Shown here: positions 38,601-50,448 of the stretch, one piece after another
How the letters are laid out: each line of letters opens with the position of its first letter
Position numbering within the stretch: position 1 is the first letter of the stretch
Source: Condylostoma magnum
Lineage: Eukaryota > Ciliophora > Heterotrichea > Heterotrichida > Condylostomatidae
Direction of reading: 5' to 3'
DNA: 64,000 nucleotides
Assembly: GCA_920105805.1 (NCBI GenBank)
Contig: CAKKTI010000010.1
Coordinates: 63,259-127,258 of the forward strand
Notes under the pieces: generated by a model
Told to the model about the DNA's origin: nothing
Databases searched by the model: none
The model's input: only the letters and a program-made list of their open reading frames with translations
Program-made: the position numbers and the translations under genes

Positions 38601-39440
38601 TTACCTTTATTGCCCGGATCACTAGCAGATAAGGACCCAATTCCCCTTTTCGCATTAAAGCTAGTCTCCTCATTACTAGAAAGATGTCCTCCTTTCACTG
38701 GAGTACTCAAACGATACGGAGTCATTTCGGGAATATTTCAGAATTTCTCAGCCGGAAATGCAAGATTAAATGCACATTTAATCAAAGTTGTAAAAAGAGT
38801 GGTTGAAAGCAAGGACTTAAGCATTGAGGAGATAAGGGATTTTGGGATTATTGATAAAACTAACACTGTAATGGCTTCTGTAGTGCGGCAGGAATGGTGT
38901 GTTGACTTACTATTGGATATTATATACGAATTGTTGTTTTAAACGGCTGAGTAGGTTAGATCTGGGAAGTCTTCCAATACGTCTATACTGGACCAAGACT
39001 CGTCATATGAACTTGCTCTTATATGCACGCAGCCTCTATTAGATAATTTTCCTATATGTGGACAATTGATTAACTCATAAGATTAAGTAAGTTTTAGTCA
39101 GAACATAACAGATAAGGCCGGACATTGTCTAGCATTAATGCTATAGTTATATGGTTACCATATAAGTAGAACAGGGAACTAAAGAAGCATGCTTACAATT
39201 TAAGTACTTGAAGCATTTTAAAACATTTTAAACTCAACCAAGCTAGGTCTGCAAAAAAGAGTATTAAAAGTACTAAATTGAGCCTTATAAGCCCCAGACG
39301 TCTACTTCAGGGTAAATCTAGAAAGCCTTCCAGGACTAATGTAAACCTTAGAAAAACTCAGAACTCATTAAGACTCAGGACTAAATTCCGCAGTACTGTA
39401 AGTTTTAAACAGGGAACTATTACAGCTCCTTCAAAAATAG
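35682..39440 (+). CDS. ULK4: ULK4-like protein kinase/pseudokinase with HEAT-type repeats
   Basis: About 1252 residues, close to animal ULK4. The kinase domain occupies about 1-265: GTGKYSEV, VAIKK, FELCTGGDLFKLL, then LYIDLRPSNIL in place of HRDLKPEN, DFG (SDFGQSK), YMAPE and DLWSLGCVLYEM. The catalytic loop keeps the Asp but lacks His-Arg, and the loop Lys is Arg; ULK4 is known as an atypical or pseudokinase acting in cilia with STK36. Residues about 265-460 are an acidic/Ser-rich linker; the rest is an armadillo/HEAT-like helical array. Stop placed at TAG 39438-39440. STK36/Fused is the main alternative identity. Confidence 0.85.
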
Positions 39441-39470
39441 TCTAATAAATCATTGTTGCATTAACGAATT

Positions 39471-39851
39471 TTAATATTTATTACTTAACACAAATTCTCC
39501 TAAAGCCCATCCAACAATCGTCATAATGGCTGCTTCCTTTGGCAATTCTGCAGTTTTTATTCCCCAAAGTCTATGAAGAAGGGAGATTGACAGCCCCGCT
39601 CCTATTCCATAATTAATACCGTCATCTACCCTACGCGTTCTTTCAAAAGCTCGTACAAAAAAGTACCAAGTGCCTAGTGTTAGTCCCATTTTCCCCATTA
39701 CTCCTAAGGTGTAGCTGCATCTTTGGAAAACACTGGGGTTTGTAAGCTCTGTACTACTAGTAGCTATTCCTAAGTAAAATCCTATATTACTGCCTTTTAC
39801 CATCCACTCTACGAAGGAGTCAACTGGGGTTATTTTACCGGTGTAAGACAT
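39471..39851 (-). CDS. Small multi-pass membrane protein, NDUFA11/Tim17-like
   Basis: 126 residues from ATG 39851; an ATG four codons upstream (39863) would overlap the PRPF39 stop and is disfavoured. It has hydrophobic stretches with small-residue spacing (e.g. GVMGKMGLTLGTWYFFVRAF; DDGINYGIGAGLSISLL; IMTIVGWALGEFVL), resembling the Tim17/22/23 fold and in size the complex I subunit NDUFA11. The identity is only suggested by size and pattern. The reading frame contains no reassigned codons internally and ends TAA. It lies 4 bp downstream of the PRPF39 stop on the same strand. Confidence 0.75.
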   Translation of the reverse strand: MSYTGKITPVDSFVEWMVKGSNIGFYLGIATSSTELTNPSVFQRCSYTLGVMGKMGLTLGTWYFFVRAFERTRRVDDGINYGIGAGLSISLLHRLWGIKTAELPKEAAIMTIVGWALGEFVLSNKY

Positions 39852-39855
39852 TTTA

Positions 39856-41457
39856 CTAATCAACTTTTACGCGTTTGTAGGGATCTCCTTGTTTTGGCTG
39901 GGTAGTTGCACAGATTTTTGCTAGTTTTGAAAATTTTGTTGCTAGGAGTTAATGGTGGTAGAAGCTTTTATTGAATTTTTGATAGAATTGAGATTAGTTG
40001 AGTTCTTAGGACTGATTTTAGAGATAATCGTGGTACTCTAGCCACATTTCTGTAATTTCTTATTGGGATAAGGAGCTGTTGTTTATAGCTTGCTCGTATA
40101 CTTACTGTATTTTCATGTTTCGTATAGTTGAATCTCTTATTTAGCTTATGTAGTATATGTATGTCTGGTAAAATGACTTTAAATCTGCTGCTTTATGCAT
40201 GTTAGTCTCAAACAGTTAAAGGATTTCTTGAAGATTATCATCAAATTATATAAGGAATCTCGCATATTTTATGCAAATTTATAGCAAGCTTTTAGAATTA
40301 CCTGAGTTCTACACGACTTTTAAAGCTCTTTGGTATAATTCTTTAGCTTAAACTACATTCGATTGCCTAATTTCAAGATTTATGTGATTTAGTATTCCTT
40401 CTAAATAATTAAACGTGATTTCCTCATAGGATTCCTTGTATATTTGTCTAGCTTGGTCTATTTATCCGTGTAGTTCTTCAAAGAATCCCCAATGTATACG
40501 TAATTCTGGTCTTTTTGACAGAAACTTTTCATTAGCATTTTAGAATAATTCTCTTGCAGCTTATTCTCCTTTTGATAGTTCTAGATACTTTGCATATCTC
40601 ACCCAAAATTCAGCATAATAACACGTCGGAACTACACATCGCTAATACAAAGTAGTTATTCTCTAATCATTTCCTTCAGCTTCCTCAAATCGTAAATACT
40701 TCCTTCATGTTTCTAATTATTACTGATCAATAGCCTTGTTATTAAATGAGCTTTACTTTATGGACTATTCAAAACTTTTCCTCTTATTATTCTCCATAAC
40801 AGTTCTTTCATATTATTATAGTATATTCAGCAAAATCCTTTTCTTTTCCTATTCAAAATCCTCCGAATCTATAAAGTGTTACCCAAATTACTCAATTAGG
40901 CTTTTAAATCTATTATAATACTCATAAAGCTTATTAATAGGATTGTTTATAACTCTCTCAAAAATATAATACAAATTCTTATACTCCTACTAGCCTTTTT
41001 CAAATTCAATATACCTATCCCAGATGATATTAGAATTGTATACTAATCCACACTTTGATATAACTTCTTCAAAAGCCTTTCTTACATCCTCAGGATTCGA
41101 TTTCTCTATCTTCCATTACACATACTGCACCCTAATATCAACACTTACAGGCAACAACTCCACTGCTTTTTCATACACCTCCAAAAACTTCTCCTCTTAA
41201 TTTTTATTAACCTCCATCAACTTCTTCCAAGCCATTGAAACCTAAGGAAATTGCTTCAAAAACTCTACATATACCTCCTCAGACTTCTCAGCTACATTCT
41301 ACCTAAAACTTACATATTTTTCAACTTTTTTAATCAAATCTATCCAAGAGTCAAAATCATCAGGGTTCTGTAGTACCTTAGCTCTTAAGTTTTCCTCGTC
41401 TCTGCTCTCCTATGTTGTAAAGTTCTACGCAAACTCAGCACTGAGATAATTAGTCAT
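39856..41457 (-). CDS. PRPF39: Pre-mRNA-processing factor 39 (HAT-repeat protein)
   Basis: 533 residues with HAT (half-TPR) repeats throughout: DSWIDLIKKVEKY, VSMAWKKLMEV, VDIRVQYVQWKIEKS, NIIWDRYIEFEKGQQE and CYYAEFWVRYAKYLE. It matches the Prp39/Prp42 family of U1 snRNP-associated factors that help recognise 5' splice sites. The C-terminus ends PYKRVKVD, a likely nuclear signal, followed by tandem TAG TAA (39853-39858). Many Gln are TAA/TAG. Its ATG is only 6 bp from the ATG of the divergent PWWP gene. Confidence 0.9.
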
Positions 41458-41463
41458 ATAAAA

Positions 41464-42651
41464 ATGGAGCAAGCTGCAAAATTTTAATTCACTGAGCTCA
41501 TATGGGCGAAACTTAGGGGGTACCCTTGATGGCCGGCAATTGTAATACATAAGCAGATTGCTGAAGTTATACAACCAAATTCAAATTGCAACCAATTCTA
41601 GTACAAAGCTAATTTTATTGGTGAAGATACGCAGTAATTTATATACAGCGCCCTGGTAAGAGAGTGTGATATTGGCGACTTTGAAGAACACTTTGCGGAG
41701 AATTCAAAGAATAGATCTAAGGTAAGACCTATACAGATATTGCAGAAAAGCATCGTTTTAGCATAGAAGTATAAGAATTCAGAGCTATCGTTAATCGAAT
41801 TAAGCAAGATTAACCAGAGACTAAGTACTAAAGGAGCTAAATAGGTTAAAAATGTAAAGAAACCGGTTAAAATTAGTTCGCCAAAGGTTAAAAGTACATA
41901 TAAGAAAATTCGAAAACGAAGGAAAATCGAGTAATTGCCTAGTGAAGATAGTATAATAGAAGATGGGATGGATAAAATCAATACAATGCACTAGAAAATC
42001 GATTAACTTATGCAAAGTAAAGAAAAGTTAAAATGCTAAAATATTGATGACACCCTGATCCAAAATATAAGGGATAATTTTACCGAGTGTGTAAACAATA
42101 TCCCAATATAAAATAATTCAAGCATGTATGTAAATAAACTCATATAAACCTTTGAAAAATTAATAGGCCTATAAATAGATTCCGAATAATTAGAGGAGAG
42201 CAAGCTACCTGATTTAATCAAATTAACTCAAAGTCAGCTTATGAGCTCAAATAATGATCCTCATATTGTAAGCTTATCTAGACTATCAAGAAAACTGTAT
42301 AATTTTTATAATAAGCTAATCATACAAGAGAAGAAAAAGTAAAAATCACCAATGAAAATCTCTAAAAGGGTTTCTGTAGACTTTGACCCGGATTACATTG
42401 AAAACAAGTAATTAAGAAACTTAGTATGCAGAAAAACTGCATCAGTACTAGAGTCGAATTCCTTTAAAACTGCATAAGCATAGAGCTTGGCCTTGTAAAT
42501 AGAACTTACAATACGGAAAAGAGATACGAGCATGGGGAATATTTATAAGAGATTGGTAAATTTAATGCTAAAGGAAATCAACTAATTAAGACCTGATGAT
42601 CTAAAGCTATGCTCAGTCGAGTTTTAAGTTCTTAATAGTAGATTTAATTAA
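41464..42651 (+). CDS. PWWP-domain chromatin protein
   Basis: About 395 residues. An N-terminal PWWP domain begins LIWAKLRGYPWWPAIV; the first Trp of PWWP is TGA and the second TGG, which fixes TGA as Trp here. PWWP domains bind methylated histone H3 and DNA, so the protein is probably nuclear. A Lys/Arg-rich linker (KSTYKKIRKRRK, a likely NLS) follows. The C-terminal half is helical, with a segment (FKTAQAQSLALQIELTIRKR) reminiscent of the TFIIS-N/LEDGF-type bundle of HDGF-like proteins; that is a weak inference. Stop taken as TAA 42649-42651. Confidence 0.88.
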
Positions 42652-42656
42652 ATAAA

Positions 42657-43429
42657 CTAGAATTTAACATTTTGCTACTTGGATTTTGAATTAAGATTTC
42701 AAACTTCAAACTCCTCTTGCAAAAGTTTTCTGCCCATCTTAAAGCATTATAGACATGGTTGAAATTTTAAGTAAAATTCCTTTAGATATATCTAAACCTT
42801 TAAGCATCTATTACAAGCAGGTCTTAATTCTCCTCATTCCCTGTAGCTTATTTGAATCTTTAAGCATTTGCATCATATTTGAAGTACTTCCGGTTGTTGC
42901 CTAAATCTAAGTATTACAGTTGAAGGTAAAATCCTAGATTTGGGTCCACAAGTTGACATTTTTCTTTCAGATCTGATAAGGCTTACTCAACTGAAATTCC
43001 GAGTTTCCACTTTAAATAAGCACATATTATAGTAGGTGCTCTAGAAATACCTTTTATACAATGTACAATGACATTGCCCCCGTTTTAAATTATACTTTCT
43101 ATCTTGTAAATAGCTTCAATGATTGGGAAGAAGATGTCTTCCTTAGAACTGTCTGATATTTTTATCTCTATATATTCGCAATCATTGTAAAGATTCGGGC
43201 ATTTTTAACTTCCTGCTAAATTTATGATATGAGTTATCCCATATTCTTGTAGCAGGGATCTTTACTTCACCCCTTCGTAGTTTGCTAAAAACAAGTGTAA
43301 GGCAACTTCTATCAGGAGAGGGAGAGGGGCTTATGTCACTTTTACTTATGCTTAAACGGGTAGTCGCAATGTTGGAGGGGCTCGTTTTCTGGTTTGTCGT
43401 ATGACTGGAGGAGTAGAATCAACGCTCAT
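42657..43429 (-). CDS. Dual-specificity phosphatase, DUSP12-like, with one 17-nt intron
   Basis: 251 residues after removal of the intron at 42901-42917. The catalytic motif is VIVHCIKGISRAPTI (HCxxGxxR with Cys nucleophile and Arg), preceded by the DUSP fold (YGITHIINLAG). C-terminal zinc-binding pairs, PACNRC and QPCLQC, resemble the DUSP12/YVH1 domain; they appear only in the frame reached after the intron, which supports it. YVH1 phosphatases act in 60S ribosome maturation. Stop taken as TAG 42657-42659; TAG 42675 is an earlier option. It is convergent with the PWWP gene, 5 bp apart. Confidence 0.82.
42901..42917 (-). other. 17-nt intron in the DUSP12-like gene
   Basis: On the minus strand this reads GTAATACTTAGATTTAG: a GTAATA donor and TAG acceptor. 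Removing it joins NLGFYLQL to a frame that contains the zinc-binding Cys pairs. Without it the frame gives no Cys domain. Inferred from frame, not from transcripts. Confidence 0.7.
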
Positions 43430-43773
43430 TTTATTTATACTGTATAAAATTTCATAGGTTAAAACGGTAAACTTTCGTAAAAGTTAAGGCTTTTAAATCA
43501 TAAGGAAAAAGGTACTGGGTTTTTGTAATATTTGGAATTATTTTAGATATTTTATAGTAAAGTTGTAATTGTTATTATATATTGTTTGGATAAATTTAGT
43601 GATAAAGTATTGAATTTTAATAATAAGTGGAAAGATATCAAGTCAATAAAATAAGTATCATTACCTTTTTGATAATATGTCTTTGAATCCAATATTAATT
43701 AAAAAACAGAATTTTTTATATAAGGTAAACATAGTATTATGAAGTCAACATAAAACATAATTATAACCTAAAA
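43430..43773. other. AT-rich intergenic stretch
   Basis: 344 bp between the start of the DUSP gene and the end of the TtcA-fusion gene (both minus strand). No coding frame, RNA gene or repeat recognised. Confidence 0.5.
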
Positions 43774-46677
43774 TCAACTGTCAGCAATCTTATTATCCTC
43801 TTCATTAACAGAATTTTGAGCAACTGAATTTTCCCTTACACTTCCTATAGTATTTCCAAATATATCCATTCTCTACGAATCCTCTTATTCCCTTAAAGTC
43901 TATTTCTTCCTTTCAATAATACTCTAAATATCAATATTCATTATAGGCTTTATAGCTTTCCTTATACTCGATATCAGATTGGGTATGTTTTACTCCTATT
44001 AAGCTAAAAACAACTTAGTCCTATGTCTTTCATGAGGTGATGCAAAACAAGCAGGACAATTTTCATTAATAACAGGTAATTGATTAACTTCTGCAAATTC
44101 TCTAAGTTTTGACTCCCTTACATATGCAAATGGCCTTATAACTCTTAAATCTCCCTTTTTAATAGTATAATGTGCTTTCTAAGTCCTAAGCATTCCATTA
44201 TTAAAAATTGACATCATAAAGGACTCAGCTAAATCGTCCATATGCTATCCTAGTGCTAGTACATTGTACCCATTATCTCTAGCCGTTGAGTACAGTATTC
44301 CTCTTCTCATTCTAGAACAGAACGCACACATTGAAGGCTTAGTCATTTTACAAGCCGCTAGTTCAGCTATAGGGAATTCCTGGTAGTGGTAAGGAATTCC
44401 TATCTCAGCAAAGTAGTCTTTGAGTGGAGCTGGGTTGTATTCAGCAACTTAAGGATCAACTGTTGCAGCTCCGACAGTAAACGGTATTTCAAATGTTTTA
44501 GATATTTCATTTAGTACGTTTATTAAGGTTAAAGAGTCCTTACCCCCAGACACCCCTACTAAAATCCTATCGTTGGGTTTTATCATCTCAAACTCATCAA
44601 TAGCCTTGTATAGCTTTTTTAGTAGTGAGTTAGGAATATGCAGCTAGTTTGAGTTTATGTAGGTTTTGGCTCGTTGGTCAGTTGGAATTTTCTAGATTTG
44701 AGTGTTGTTGTAGGATAAAGGCTGGAATATGAAAGCTTAGTCGAAGAAATCCCTTTTTCCTGTGGTTATGAATTAAATAGCATTGTCAGTGTTAATAAAC
44801 CATTACCATTGAGAAAGTTCTTGAGGAAGTTGGATCCAGTAGTTAGTCTAATCATCTCCATCAAATGTTTTATTATGCATTTCATTAAGGACAGTATTAG
44901 CTCTGTCTAACATTTCTTAGAAATTTGTATTTTTCTTTAAACTTTACTCTGGGTAAGTCATTGAGCCTGAGGCATAGGATATATCGGTTAGATTTACCAT
45001 TGAGTTGTAAGGGTCAATGAGAAACTCGTAGTCTTTGTGCTTATATGACCCCTTTTTGATATTAGGGGCGTATAAGGGAAGGAAGTACATAGCGTTATCT
45101 GCTACAAAATCTATGCAATCCAGTATATAATTAAGCTCAACTTCTTGTATAAAGTAGCCTAAGGAAAATTAAAGAAATCCAGGCATATACAGCTCATTTC
45201 CTTGTAGCTTTATGTCTCTGTATTATTCTTATAGTTAAAGATTCATTCCTAGTAATTTATGTGCATATATGCTTGATGTATTGCAGGCTTAAAAGGAATT
45301 AGTTTACACTCCAAATAAATCACTTAATAGGGCTTATATAAAAGTTTGATGGAAAAGCTTGTTTCCAAATTTAACTAAAATAGAAAATACTGGAATCCTA
45401 TCAGTTTACCCATTTCCCAGTAGAATTATATTTTCATTACTCAGAAGTCTTTGATTTACCCTAGCAGATATATCAAATGCTTTCTTTTATATCTCAACAG
45501 GTGATACCGCATCAAATAGCTAAAATACTAATCCAATCCTTACTCCTCCAATGATATCAGGGGTTCCTCCTTCCTCCCTTTCCTCCGACTCTGGCAAGTA
45601 TAGATGACTTTTTTAAGACACAAATTAGACAGTTCCACCTGAAGGAACATGCGGTACATCATTAGCCAATAAGCTTCGCTTGCAAATAAGAATTCCTGGA
45701 GTTTTTATACCCCCTATAAACTTCTCAGGGTCGTATATAACTGCATCAATTCCACAGTCTACTCTAAAATTTAAGTCTAGTTAAATATACGGGCCATAAT
45801 ATGATAAATCTAGAATAGAAATAGCATTGTGTTCCTTCAACACCGCTACAATTTCATACACATTGCTAATAATTCCAGTTAAATTAGACCCAGCAGTGAA
45901 AAACCCTATTTTGGTAGTGGCATCCTTATAATTCACCAACTCACTTGCAAGTTTTTCTAAGTCTAACTGCCCATTATCATCCTCAGGAATAGTTACAACC
46001 TATACTCCCATCTCCCTCCACATCATAACAGTTTCCTCATCTTCGAAAACTGACATAAAAATGATTGGATTTTAAGGCTCATAAGAGTCCAACTGACTCA
46101 ATCGTTCTAAGTGCTCCGGGGACTCTTTATGGCTTAAGTACAGTGACTAAGCTTTAAACTTAACATCACATAATCTACAGTCAAATGACCCCCATCTGTC
46201 CATCCCGAAATAGTTTTGCTTTTTACCCCAATTAGAAACCTTTAAAATATTCAATAATTTATGCATTGGCATTAATTTACCTTTACCATAGAATATAACA
46301 GCATCATGCTCACTTGCGTTAAGAATTCTCCGTATGATATCTTTGGCTTCATGTCTGAAAAATGTGGACTGTCTTCCTGACCAGGATACAATAGTATGAG
46401 TATTTGCGTAGTCTGGCAAAACTACCTGTTTAATGTACTTTTCCACGAACTCTAGGGCTCTAGTTTAGTTTTAGTAGTCTGCATACACCAGAGGGACGTC
46501 TCCAAATGTGCCAGGGATGCTCATGAGATTTCCTATTATCCCATCAGAGATATACTGAATAAGTTTCTACCGATTCTACTCAAGCATAGTTTTTTCCGTA
46601 CTCGATTTGGGCATGTCTCTATTAGAAGCTGCTTGCTGTATAAACTCGTGAATCTTACGTCTAGCTGCGGAGGCCAT
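43774..46677 (-). CDS. Class-V aminotransferase/cysteine-desulfurase-like domain fused to TtcA tRNA thiolase
   Basis: About 967 residues in one frame, ending TGA. Residues about 20-560 form a PLP-dependent class-V aminotransferase domain (TIVSWSGRQSTFFRHEA near the N-terminus; IYDPEKFIGGIKTPGIL around 310-325, whose Lys is the expected PLP Schiff-base residue). Residues about 690-900 match TtcA: PP-loop VGVSGGKDSL (about 705), CAFCSRMRRGILY (about 784), LALGQHMDDLAESF, and a second CxxC in ENCPACF. TtcA makes 2-thiocytidine-32 in tRNA with a [4Fe-4S] cluster; a desulfurase would supply sulfur. The fusion suggests sulfur delivery within one chain; that is inference. Confidence 0.88.
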
Positions 46678-46696
46678 TTTGTATATAAAACTAAAG

Positions 46697-49075
46697 CTAA
46701 CTAGCTCTTGCTACATCAAACAATGGGTGAATCTTGCATGAATCTGCATATTTTCCTATTTAGCAGCTTAAAACTCCTCGAATGTCCTTTGGTTCTATTC
46801 TTTGGTGAATTGTAGAGTTTCCACCAAAGAAAACTAAACCCTCGCTATTAGAACAGTTGAGTGTTATGTTGATAGGGTAGCTATTGTCATTTTATACTGC
46901 AAAGTGGAATACATTTGCTGATTTTTCCATTACTCGGAACAGAGTGGCTCCTCCTTTCCTAGCTGCCTTTTCACCTTTGCAGTCAAAAAATATCTTAGTG
47001 ATTACATGTGCTAATTCTAGGAAATTGATTGTTGGCTTCATTTCAATATCCAATACATGATCACTATGAAAAGTAGCAACGAAGTATCTGTCTTATCCGG
47101 AAAATAGATATTCGTCAAATCCCCAGGATCTAAACCAGTTCCATACTGTTTCTTCTCCATACTCCAGAATAAAATATCTAATAAGTTCCTTAAAACCTTC
47201 TATGGTAATTCCGTCATCTGAGCTTGAGAACTGCTGTAGTATATTGCTAAAGTCTTTTCTACCAAATCTCACACTGGCCTTTTAGAACAGTTTAGCAAAT
47301 TCATCGTAATTAAGCTCCTCACCTAGGTTTTTGTTTGCGGTTTTAAAAAGGGCGTATATTGAACTAACCGCTTCTGCAGTCAGTTCATTGTTGACTATCA
47401 GTTAAGCTGGTTAGATAGGAGATCCTGGTTAATGCTCCAATGCACACCCTGAGGACACTGGAATGATTAAGTACTCTTTTCCAGCCTCTGCCTCTATTAA
47501 CAATTCATTTTAGCGGTCTTATACAGCCTCCTTTATTGATTTTAGCTTAAGTGAACCGTTTTCTATTTCAATTACTGTTATTGCTAGGTCTAAATTTGGT
47601 CTTTGGAGGGCAACACCCGATACTCGTTCATCTTCTTGGAAAATTCCTATAAAAAGTCTTGTGTCCATTTCACATTTTACTGTATAAAGGAATTAAGGAA
47701 CGCATTTAGTTAATCCGTCTTCAAATGTCATTCTATGAAACAGTCCCTTTAGTCTTGCTTCTTGTAGAGGAATTGAGTAACACACGTTCATTCCTGAGAA
47801 ATGCTTTAAGAAATCCTAGAAGCTCATCCAAAAGGTGCCGTCATTTTCATCTAAAATAGGCTAAATCAAAGTCTTCATTTCCTATGTCCAAAGAGGTGAA
47901 TTATCACTCCAATCCCCATCCCATTCAAACTGCCCCCAAGGATTTCTTAGATTAACTAACTTGTGCTTCCCAGCTTCTCTAACCTATATAACAGTATAAG
48001 CATGTCCAGGCACTAGCCCTCCCTTAGCATTAGGCCCTCCGCTCTCAGTCCACCTATCTTCCCCAGGAGTACTTGCAGATATAAGACATCCTTCCTCATC
48101 AATCTTCTTTATATCAGTTCAAAGTTTTCCAGATTTAATCATCTGTTAAACCGCTTCTGAATCAAAACTATAGTCAACAGTAGGGCATCCAGTTAGATCT
48201 GACATTCCCTCATAAGCCCAGCCTCCTTTGAGCAAATAATAACTTCCATGCAACTTAGCATATGCCTTTTCTAACAGCAATACTCACAGCTCCTTGCCTT
48301 AAGATCTACTGAATATAGGCTGTCCTTTAGGAAAACAAGGGAAGAAGTCATCAATGAGCACAGTTACCCATTCCCCAGATTTGCAGAACCTTACTCTGTA
48401 TATTCCCTTAGAGTTGACACTAGTAGTCAAAAAAAGTCTCTCTACTAAAAATGGACGTTCTGCTAAGGAAGCCAGTGCACACATAAACCAGCAATCGCCT
48501 AGCTTTCCTTATCTAATATCATTTGGCTCTATACTGTCTAGAAAAATTTCATAATTGTCGCCAAAAAACTCCACTGGACGACGCCAGTGCACTAATGTAT
48601 CAATTTAGTCTTCAGTTCCCTAGAAAATCGAGATGTCTTAAGGTGGAAAGTAAGGATCAATAAAGAATCCATGATCCCTTAGCACATGTCTTCGGGATAA
48701 GGTGTGATAGTTAATCTCAAATCTGTAGTGTTGCTAGGCTTGCTCTATCATCTACTCCAGTTACTTAAACTCCTTACCAATCATCCTCTTTGCTGTGTTT
48801 ACATCGGGAGGTTTTATGACCATTTTAAACGCTGTTTTAAGCTGCCAGTTCCCTTGAAAGTTTAAAGTAGCGAGAGTTTTTACCTCATTTATAGAAATCT
48901 CTTAGGAAGTTGATTACTCTTATATTCCTTCTATCTCAACTCCTTAGCTTCCAGTTATGTCTAAAGATATTACGAGAATATTAGGCTTTTGGTTCTCAAC
49001 TTTTAATACATGCTGTGATTTTGTCTTTACTTCTCTTATAAGGAAAATACCCTCCGCTATTTACTACCTAGACAT
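46697..49075 (-). CDS. Calpain-type cysteine protease
   Basis: About 792 residues if it starts at ATG 49073-49075. The catalytic triad is visible: Cys in [15 protein letters not shown] (about 194), His in [11 protein letters not shown] (about 357) and Asn in [16 protein letters not shown] (about 378). Beta-rich C2-like or calpain-III-type regions follow, then an EF-hand-like part near DYDEFAKLF, and a polar C-terminus ending VARAS before TAG. Calpains are Ca2+-activated intracellular proteases. The N-terminal ~150 residues are not recognised. This reading begins only 3 nt after the TAA that would end the AAA gene, in the same frame, so the two may be one protein. Confidence 0.82.
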
Positions 49076-49078
49076 TTT

Positions 49079-50443
49079 TTAATTACTAGTCTTGTATTGA
49101 TCTAATCGGGACTGTAGAGAAGTTTGATACAGTTCAAATTCTACTTCGTATATTTCAGTTTCTCCTTTTAATAGCTTCGCTGCCCATTGCCTCTCTGCGT
49201 CTTCACATATACTCTTAATATCTCTTCCTGCCATTCCCTCGGAATGACTTGCTAATTGTCTTAATTAACTATCTGTTAGATGTCTAGCATATTACCTAAA
49301 GATTGCATGACGGCTCAGTAAGTCAGGATAAGGGAAATTTATTACTTTAGAAAATCTGGACTGCAATGCAGGGTCTAAGTCCTGTTTTCTATTTGTAGCA
49401 CAGATGATCATTACATTCTCGTTACTCTCAAACCCATCTATATACCGTAAGAACACACTTAGCATACGTCGTGTTGCCTCATGCATATCTCTTTCCCTGC
49501 TTTAAGCCAGTGAGTCAATTTCATCTATAAAAATAATACATTTGCCTAAAGCCTTGCAATTATCAAATATCTTCCCTAGATTTTTCTCAGCTTCACCGTA
49601 GTACATTGATACTACTGACTCTAATCGTACATATACCATTGGGATTTTAACCTAGTGAGCAATTATCTTAGCTGATGTAGTTTTCCCTGTGCCTGGAGGC
49701 CCTTCAAACAGTACAGCTCGAGGCCTGTTAGTCTCTACCTTTACTCTGGTATATTGGGCAATTTTATCATATATCTCCGGGTATTTCAATGTAAGTAGTA
49801 CTGTGTCCTCAATCTCTTATTTAGCTTCTTCATATCCAGCTAGATAATCCCAGGCCAGGTAAGTATCCTAAGGCTGAAATACTTTAGCTCCTAGATCCTG
49901 GAGGTTCTGTATAGGATCACCTCTAATAGAAGGCTCGTTTTTAAATAAAGCTCCATGAGGTGTTCTAGAAATTGTTGGAGTGTTAGGCTTATTAGCTATT
50001 TCGTATATGTCCTTTATACGTTAAGCATCCTCCTGGAAATCTGTTGGTTTTGAGTACTCAAATGTATAGAAGTATTCGTTATTCGGCCCCTGTAAAGTTA
50101 TAGTGAAATCACTATTACCATCACTAAAATTGTATCGTTTACTATCAATATTTCAAATTTTATTGTTTTCCTGGCTTATAAGTTTTACATTTTTATCGTA
50201 TAGTCCGTTATTAATGTAATCTAAAACGCTATCAATAGTGTTTCGTCGTCTATCTATAGGAAATGACACGGAATATTTATTATCCTTTACTGTAATACTG
50301 ATATTAGGGTAAGACATCATTTAAGTCCCGTATTTTTGTTTTAAATCACTAATCTGCTACTGCATTTACTAATGAATCTGTTTTAAGTGATCTAGCTTAT
50401 GATCACAATAAACCATTGTAAACAGCCCTCTTACTAAAAACAT
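49079..50443 (-). CDS. AAA ATPase (classic meiotic/Msp1-type clade)
   Basis: About 454 residues. Walker A GPPGTGKTTSAK (about 251), pore-loop area MYYGEAEKNL, Walker B CIIFIDEIDSLAQSRE (about 304), sensor ICATNRKQDLDPALQSRFSK and a C-terminal helical lid with SEGMAGRDIKSICEDA. The N-terminus holds a short hydrophobic start and a coiled coil (HLKQIHQQMQQQISDLKQK). ATG 50443 is preferred; an upstream ATG (50488) would overlap the divergent gene by 40 bp, its hydrophobic residues being antisense to that gene. The TAA at 49079-49081 is either a stop or a Gln linking to the calpain. Confidence 0.82.
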
Positions 50444-50448
50444 TGTAA

